Positions 34,844-38,832 of a stretch of 38,832 bases of DNA are shown here, one piece after another (the first letter of the stretch is position 1; each line of letters begins with the position of its first letter). Source of the stretch: Psittacicella hinzii (GTDB taxonomy: Bacteria > Pseudomonadota > Gammaproteobacteria > Enterobacterales > Psittacicellaceae); the NCBI RefSeq assembly GCF_003585885.1, contig NZ_NRHC01000026.1, forward strand, positions 1 to 38,832, in the 5' to 3' direction. The translations under genes and the position numbers were made by a program. The notes under the pieces were generated by a model. It had not been told where the DNA came from. It searched no databases and was given only the letters and a program-made list of their open reading frames with translations.

Positions 34844-35866
34844 ATGAAATATCCTAAAGCTATAATTAATACCAAAACCTTACAGCATAATTTTAGTCTT
34901 ATTCAAGACCAAAACCCAGAAGCACATATTATTGCTTTAGTAAATGCAAATGCTTACGGTCATGGTATGGTTGAGATTGCTCGAGCATTAGAAAATAATG
35001 TAGGTGCTTTTGCAACAACTAGACTAGATGAAGCTGAAAATTTAAGAGATAACGGTATAACTACCCCAATCATAGTTTTACAAGGTTTTACTAATTTAGT
35101 AGAGCTTTTTAAAATCAATGATTTAAAGCTACAGCCTGTTATCAGTAATCAAGCACAACTCGATTTAATAATCCATTACAACGAACACTTATCCGGTCTA
35201 AAAGTTTGGTTTAGTCTACAAGATGACAAACATTATGAGGGATTTGAGACAATTGATCTTAATGTTATTCAAAAGATAAAATCAATTAAAAGTATTGGTT
35301 TAATGTGTTATAGCTTAACTAAAGAAGCTAAATCATTGTTAGAGAGCAGAGTTGTTTCTGACGTTGCTATCATGGATTATGTAGCTCCAAACGACCTTAA
35401 TAGTATTACTGCACAGGTATGGCAAAGCTCTGGAGTACAACTCTATGGCTTACAAACCAATAGTTTTTATATAAACAACCTTATAACGGTTATGAACTTG
35501 GAAACTTTAGTAGTACAAATTCACTACCGTAAAGCTGGTGATAAAATTGGTTATGGTAGCATTTATACCGTTCCAGAAGATACTTACATCGGAGTAGTAG
35601 CCATTGGCTATGGTGACGGTTATCCTCGTAATGCTCCATATGGCACTCCAGTATGGTTAAATGGGCGTGAAGTACCAATTGTTGGTAGAGTTTCAATGGA
35701 CATGCTAACCGTAGACCTTGGTCCTAATCTTTGTGATAAAGTTGGAGATAAGGTGGTGCTTTGGGGTGATAAGCTAAATTTAGATACTATAGCTAGTAAG
35801 GTTGGAATTAAAGATTTCGAATTAACTTCGTATTTAACGGAGAGAGTTAAACATGAATTTAATTAG
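34844..35866 (+). CDS. alr: Alanine racemase subunit B: PLP lysine replaced by Asn, intact C-terminal domain
   Basis: This is a 340-residue tandem paralogue of the preceding gene; the N-termini share MKYPKA and KL/TLxHN patterning. The C-terminal domain is consensus: KAGDKIGYG, GYGDGYPR with Y256 (Tyr265), and VGREVP-type sequence leading to VGRVSMDM with M285 (Met312). The barrel has lost PLP chemistry. VKANAYGHG reads VNANAYGHG (K to N34, codon AAT), Arg136 is Tyr131, His166 is Tyr156, RPG is SSG (Arg219 to Ser195) and Tyr354 is Phe. Alone it cannot form a Schiff base. Its ATG follows the previous TAG directly, without a Shine-Dalgarno, so translation is probably coupled. It could supply the C-terminal half-site to the first protein, or be a regulatory pseudoenzyme. 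Confidence 0.9.
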   Translation: MKYPKAIINTKTLQHNFSLIQDQNPEAHIIALVNANAYGHGMVEIARALENNVGAFATTRLDEAENLRDNGITTPIIVLQGFTNLVELFKINDLKLQPVISNQAQLDLIIHYNEHLSGLKVWFSLQDDKHYEGFETIDLNVIQKIKSIKSIGLMCYSLTKEAKSLLESRVVSDVAIMDYVAPNDLNSITAQVWQSSGVQLYGLQTNSFYINNLITVMNLETLVVQIHYRKAGDKIGYGSIYTVPEDTYIGVVAIGYGDGYPRNAPYGTPVWLNGREVPIVGRVSMDMLTVDLGPNLCDKVGDKVVLWGDKLNLDTIASKVGIKDFELTSYLTERVKHEFN

Positions 35867-35877
35867 CTTTACTGGTG

Positions 35878-35883
35878 TATAAT
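35878..35883 (+). promoter_or_regulatory. Probable -10 box of pgi
   Basis: A perfect TATAAT 70 nt before pgi, right after the alr stop, with an AAGGA Shine-Dalgarno near the pgi ATG. No -35 consensus is seen. Confidence 0.5.
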
Positions 35884-35952
35884 ATGCAGTATAGTAATGA
35901 GACATACTATTTATTTTTATCTTTGTAGTCTAATTTTCTAAGGAATTATGTC

Positions 35953-37590
35953 ATGAAAAATATCAATCCTACAACTACAAAAGCTTGGTCAGAACTAGAA
36001 CGCTTAGCTAGAGATGTACCAACTTTACAACACCTTTTTGCTCAAGATAAGGATAGATTTGCAAAATACCATTTAAACTTGGAAGATGTTTTAGTAGATT
36101 TCTCAAAAAATAATATTAATGATATTATTTTTAAAAACTTACTAAATCTAGCAAAAGAAACTGATGTTGAAAGTGCAATTAAGTCAATGTTTAATGGTGA
36201 CAAAATTAATTTCACTGAAAACCGCTCTGTTCTTCACATTGCTTTACGCAAACCTAAAACTGAGAAATTAGTTGTTGATGGGGTTGATGTTGTTGCTAAT
36301 GTACACCGTGTATTAGAACAAATGAAAGAATTTACAGAGCAAGTAAATTCTGGTACTTGGACAGGTTACACTGGTAAAAAAATTACTGATGTAGTAAACA
36401 TTGGTATTGGTGGCTCTGACTTAGGTCCTTTAATGGTCACAGAAGCTTTAAAACCATATAACCAAGGTTTAAAACTACACTTTGTATCAAATGTAGATGG
36501 TACTCATATTGTTGAAACTCTAAAACAATGTAATCCAGAGACAACATTATTTATTATTGCTTCTAAAACATTTACTACACAAGAAACCATGTGTAACGCA
36601 AATACTGCAAAAGCTTGGTTACTAGAGCATGCAAAAGATAACAATGCTATTGCAAAACACTTTGTTGCTCTATCAACAAATCTTAAAGCTGTAGCAGAAT
36701 TTGGTATTGACACTAAATACGCATTTGAATTCTGGGACTGGGTAGGTGGACGTTACTCTTTATGGTCTGCAATCGGTTTATCTATTTCTCTAGCTGTAGG
36801 TTTTGATAACTTCCAAAAACTACTAGAGGGAGCTTATTCAGTAGATCAACATTTTGCAAATACTCCTTTAGAGAAAAACTTACCAGTGATCTTAGCTCTA
36901 ATTGGCTTATGGAACACTAATTTCTTAGGAGCACAAACAGAAGCGATCCTACCATATGATCAATACATGCACAGATTCCCTGCTTATTTCCAACAAGGAA
37001 ACATGGAGTCAAATGGTAAGTATGTAGATCGCAATGGTAATCCAGTTAGCTACCAAACAGGACCAATTATTTGGGGTGAACCAGGTACAAATGGTCAACA
37101 TGCTTTCTATCAATTAATTCATCAGGGGCGTGTTTTAATTCCATGTGATTTCATTGCTGCAGCTGTTAGTCATAATCCAATTGGTGATCACCATACTAAA
37201 CTAATGTCTAACTTCTTTGCGCAAACAGAAGCTTTAGCTTTTGGTAAATCTCGCGCTGTAGTAGTTGAAGAACTTAAAAAACAAGGTAAAACTGCTGAGG
37301 AGATTGAAAAACTAGCTCCATTTAAAGTATTTGAGGGTAATAGACCAACTAATAGTATCTTAGTTAAACAAATTACTCCGTATACTTTAGGGCAATTAAT
37401 TGCTTTATATGAGCATAAGATCTTTACTCAAGGCGTGATCTTAAATATTTACTCATTTGATCAATGGGGAGTAGAGTTAGGTAAGCAATTAGCTAATAAC
37501 ATTATTCCTGAATTAGAAAATAATGAGACTATTACAAGTCACGACAGTTCAACAAATGGTTTAATTAACGCATTTAAAAACTGGCGTTAA
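35953..37590 (+). CDS. pgi: Glucose-6-phosphate isomerase
   Basis: Pgi interconverts glucose-6-phosphate and fructose-6-phosphate in glycolysis. At 545 residues it compares with 549 in E. coli, and sequence agreement is very high throughout. The catalytic residues are E352 (GNMESNGK), H383 ([10 protein letters not shown]) and K511 (GVELGKQLA), each three positions before the E. coli numbers. [11 protein letters not shown] and the family signatures [11 protein letters not shown] and [18 protein letters not shown] are present. An AAGGA Shine-Dalgarno precedes the start. It lies downstream of alr, as in Haemophilus, and ends at a strong terminator. Confidence 0.99.
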   Translation: MKNINPTTTKAWSELERLARDVPTLQHLFAQDKDRFAKYHLNLEDVLVDFSKNNINDIIFKNLLNLAKETDVESAIKSMFNGDKINFTENRSVLHIALRKPKTEKLVVDGVDVVANVHRVLEQMKEFTEQVNSGTWTGYTGKKITDVVNIGIGGSDLGPLMVTEALKPYNQGLKLHFVSNVDGTHIVETLKQCNPETTLFIIASKTFTTQETMCNANTAKAWLLEHAKDNNAIAKHFVALSTNLKAVAEFGIDTKYAFEFWDWVGGRYSLWSAIGLSISLAVGFDNFQKLLEGAYSVDQHFANTPLEKNLPVILALIGLWNTNFLGAQTEAILPYDQYMHRFPAYFQQGNMESNGKYVDRNGNPVSYQTGPIIWGEPGTNGQHAFYQLIHQGRVLIPCDFIAAAVSHNPIGDHHTKLMSNFFAQTEALAFGKSRAVVVEELKKQGKTAEEIEKLAPFKVFEGNRPTNSILVKQITPYTLGQLIALYEHKIFTQGVILNIYSFDQWGVELGKQLANNIIPELENNETITSHDSSTNGLINAFKNWR

Positions 37591-37601
37591 TTTCATCTAA
37601 C

Positions 37602-37638
37602 TAAATAAAGCTAGAGGTTATGCTTCTAGCTTTATTTA
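37602..37638. terminator. Strong terminator after pgi
   Basis: A 14-bp perfect stem, TAAATAAAGCTAGA and TCTAGCTTTATTTA, extended inward by a G-T and a G-C pair, with a short loop and then AATTTTC. Confidence 0.85.
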
Positions 37639-37670
37639 AATTTTCTTTAGTCATTTTTTTACAAAAGTAG

Positions 37671-37676
37671 TATAAT
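37671..37676 (+). promoter_or_regulatory. Probable -10 box of fldA
   Basis: A perfect TATAAT 58 nt before the fldA ATG, immediately after the pgi terminator. No clear Fur box overlaps it. Confidence 0.5.
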
Positions 37677-37734
37677 AACCCCTTGAAAGTATAAACATTT
37701 TAATTACTTATAGAATTAAACTAATTGGATTTAT

Positions 37735-38247
37735 ATGTCTCTTATTGGAATTTTTTACGGTAGTGATACTGGTAATACTGAGAACATTGCCAAAATGCTT
37801 AATGATCAATTAGGAAATGATCTTTGCGATGTATATGACATTGCAAAATCAACTAAAGAAGATTTAGAAAAATACAATATCTTATTATTAGGTATTCCTA
37901 CTTGGTACTATGGCGAAGCACAAGCTGATTGGGAAGAGTTCTTTCCAACTTTAAAAGAAATCGATTTTAATGATCGTGTTGTAGCTATTTTTGGTTGTGG
38001 AGATCAAGAAGATTATGACTGTTATTTCTGTGATGCTATGGGAGAAGTAGCTGACATTGTTAGAGATAATGGTGGGATCATTATTGGTTATACCTCAAAA
38101 GAAGGCTATAACTTTACAAGCTCAAAAGCTTTACAAGAAGATGATACATTAGTAGGTTTATGTATTGATGAAGATCGTCAACCTGAACTAACTAATGAAA
38201 GAGTTGAAAATTGGTGCAACCAGTTAAAATCTGAGTTAGGGATTTAA
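37735..38247 (+). CDS. fldA: Flavodoxin (long-chain)
   Basis: Flavodoxin is a small FMN electron carrier that replaces ferredoxin, for example in methionine synthase, biotin synthase and isoprenoid reactions. At 170 residues it is near E. coli FldA (176). The FMN phosphate loop GSDTGNTENIAK is at 9-20. The isoalloxazine loops are PTWYYGEAQADWEEF and GCGDQEDYDCYFCDAMG. The extra long-chain segment is present. It lies next to fur, the arrangement of many gammaproteobacteria. Confidence 0.97.
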   Translation: MSLIGIFYGSDTGNTENIAKMLNDQLGNDLCDVYDIAKSTKEDLEKYNILLLGIPTWYYGEAQADWEEFFPTLKEIDFNDRVVAIFGCGDQEDYDCYFCDAMGEVADIVRDNGGIIIGYTSKEGYNFTSSKALQEDDTLVGLCIDEDRQPELTNERVENWCNQLKSELGI

Positions 38248-38272
38248 CTAATACTTTTTTATTAAACTGTAT

Positions 38273-38278
38273 TATAAT
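38273..38278 (+). promoter_or_regulatory. Probable -10 box of fur
   Basis: TATAAT 57 nt before the fur ATG. The fldA-fur gap is short (88 nt), has no terminator hairpin and has no Shine-Dalgarno before fur, so readthrough from fldA is also possible. Confidence 0.45.
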
Positions 38279-38335
38279 AAAGTAAGCACTTACTTATATT
38301 TTTATCTTTTTAAACTAAATTTTAATGTAGCGACA

Positions 38336-38812
38336 ATGGAAAGTTTAACTCTAGAACAGTCTCACAACATGCTACGTAAGGCAGGGTTAAAGATCACTGC
38401 TCAACGCGTTACGATACTGAATATAATAGCAGAGTCTCCTGAAAGACATATAGGTGCTGAAGAGATCTATAAAGTGCTTTCAGAACTCAAACGAGATATT
38501 GGTTTAGCTACAGTTTATCGTGTATTAAACCAATTCGAAGAAGCTGGTATTGTAGTTAAGCACAATTTCGAAGGTACACGCTTTGTATTTGAATTAACAA
38601 ACAAAGAAGACCATGATCATATTATTTGTACTGATTGTGGTAAAGTTTTCGAATTTGTTGATGAAACTATTGAAAACAAGCAACGTAAAATTATTGAAGA
38701 TGTTGGTTTAAAACCAAAACCTCAGTCTTTATATTTTTATGGCAGTTGTAGAAATAAAAGCACTTGTGAGAGCAATTTAGCAAACAATGAAGCTAAAGAC
38801 AAAGATGCTTAA
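38336..38812 (+). CDS. fur: Ferric uptake regulator Fur
   Basis: Fur is an iron-dependent DNA-binding repressor. At 158 residues it compares with 148 in E. coli. The winged helix holds AGLKITAQRVTIL and the recognition region GLATVYRVLNQFEEAGIV. The dimerisation domain has the zinc CxxC (C98, C101) and a second Cys pair, C138 and C144. The metal site corresponding to H33, E81, H90 and E101 is kept (H38, E86, H95, E106). In the other site, E. coli H87 and H125 are replaced by Asp92 and Gln130, while D94 and E113 remain. The His-rich run before the CxxC is reduced to EDHDH. After the stop, the window ends in AAAAAAGGA, likely the ribosome-binding site of a further gene. Confidence 0.95.
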   Translation: MESLTLEQSHNMLRKAGLKITAQRVTILNIIAESPERHIGAEEIYKVLSELKRDIGLATVYRVLNQFEEAGIVVKHNFEGTRFVFELTNKEDHDHIICTDCGKVFEFVDETIENKQRKIIEDVGLKPKPQSLYFYGSCRNKSTCESNLANNEAKDKDA

Positions 38813-38832
38813 TATAAACATATAAAAAAGGA

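Overview
This is an AT-rich stretch of bacterial chromosome made almost entirely of housekeeping genes. The gene content (Tpx, HPr/EI/EIIA-Glc, SLT70, YciB/YciI, TcyP, FldA next to Fur) and the order dnaB-(insert)-alr-pgi, which resembles the dnaB-alr-pgi order I recall from Haemophilus, point to a gammaproteobacterium near the Pasteurellales. I cannot name the species from sequence alone. I see no tRNA, rRNA, IS element, prophage or CRISPR array.

Layout. Positions 14-5983 run on the minus strand: glmU, tpx, rplM-rpsI and cysS-tolC. Positions 6301-10681 run on the plus strand: ppiB, rsgA and the PTS operon ptsH-ptsI-crr. A lone minus-strand orphan gene carrying an HEVSH zincin motif lies at 10720-12537. 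From 13006 to the end everything is on the plus strand: tcyP; ribH-nusB-hemA-slt; a YciB-like membrane cluster around yciI; valS; aroC; apt-dnaX-recR-dnaB followed by a 1003-residue orphan; two adjacent alanine racemase genes; pgi; fldA; fur. Many gene boundaries carry clear hairpins. Some are U-tailed terminators. Others lack a U-tract and sit just ahead of genes with no Shine-Dalgarno.

The most striking observation is the alr pair (33767-35866). Alanine racemase is a homodimer whose active sites combine the PLP-binding barrel of one subunit (Lys39) with the C-terminal domain of the other (Tyr265'). The first gene keeps the barrel residues but has lost the Tyr265 motif. The second keeps a consensus C-terminal domain but has Asn in place of the PLP lysine and has lost the other barrel ligands. 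The two defects are complementary, and the genes abut as TAG|ATG. This suggests an obligate heterodimeric alanine racemase with a single composite active site.

Other points of interest are a HemA with a Cys-containing C-terminal extension of about 120 residues, a YciB-family expansion, two large unrecognised proteins, a possible dnaX -1 frameshift site, and Fur and RecR proteins with unusual substitutions at conserved positions.
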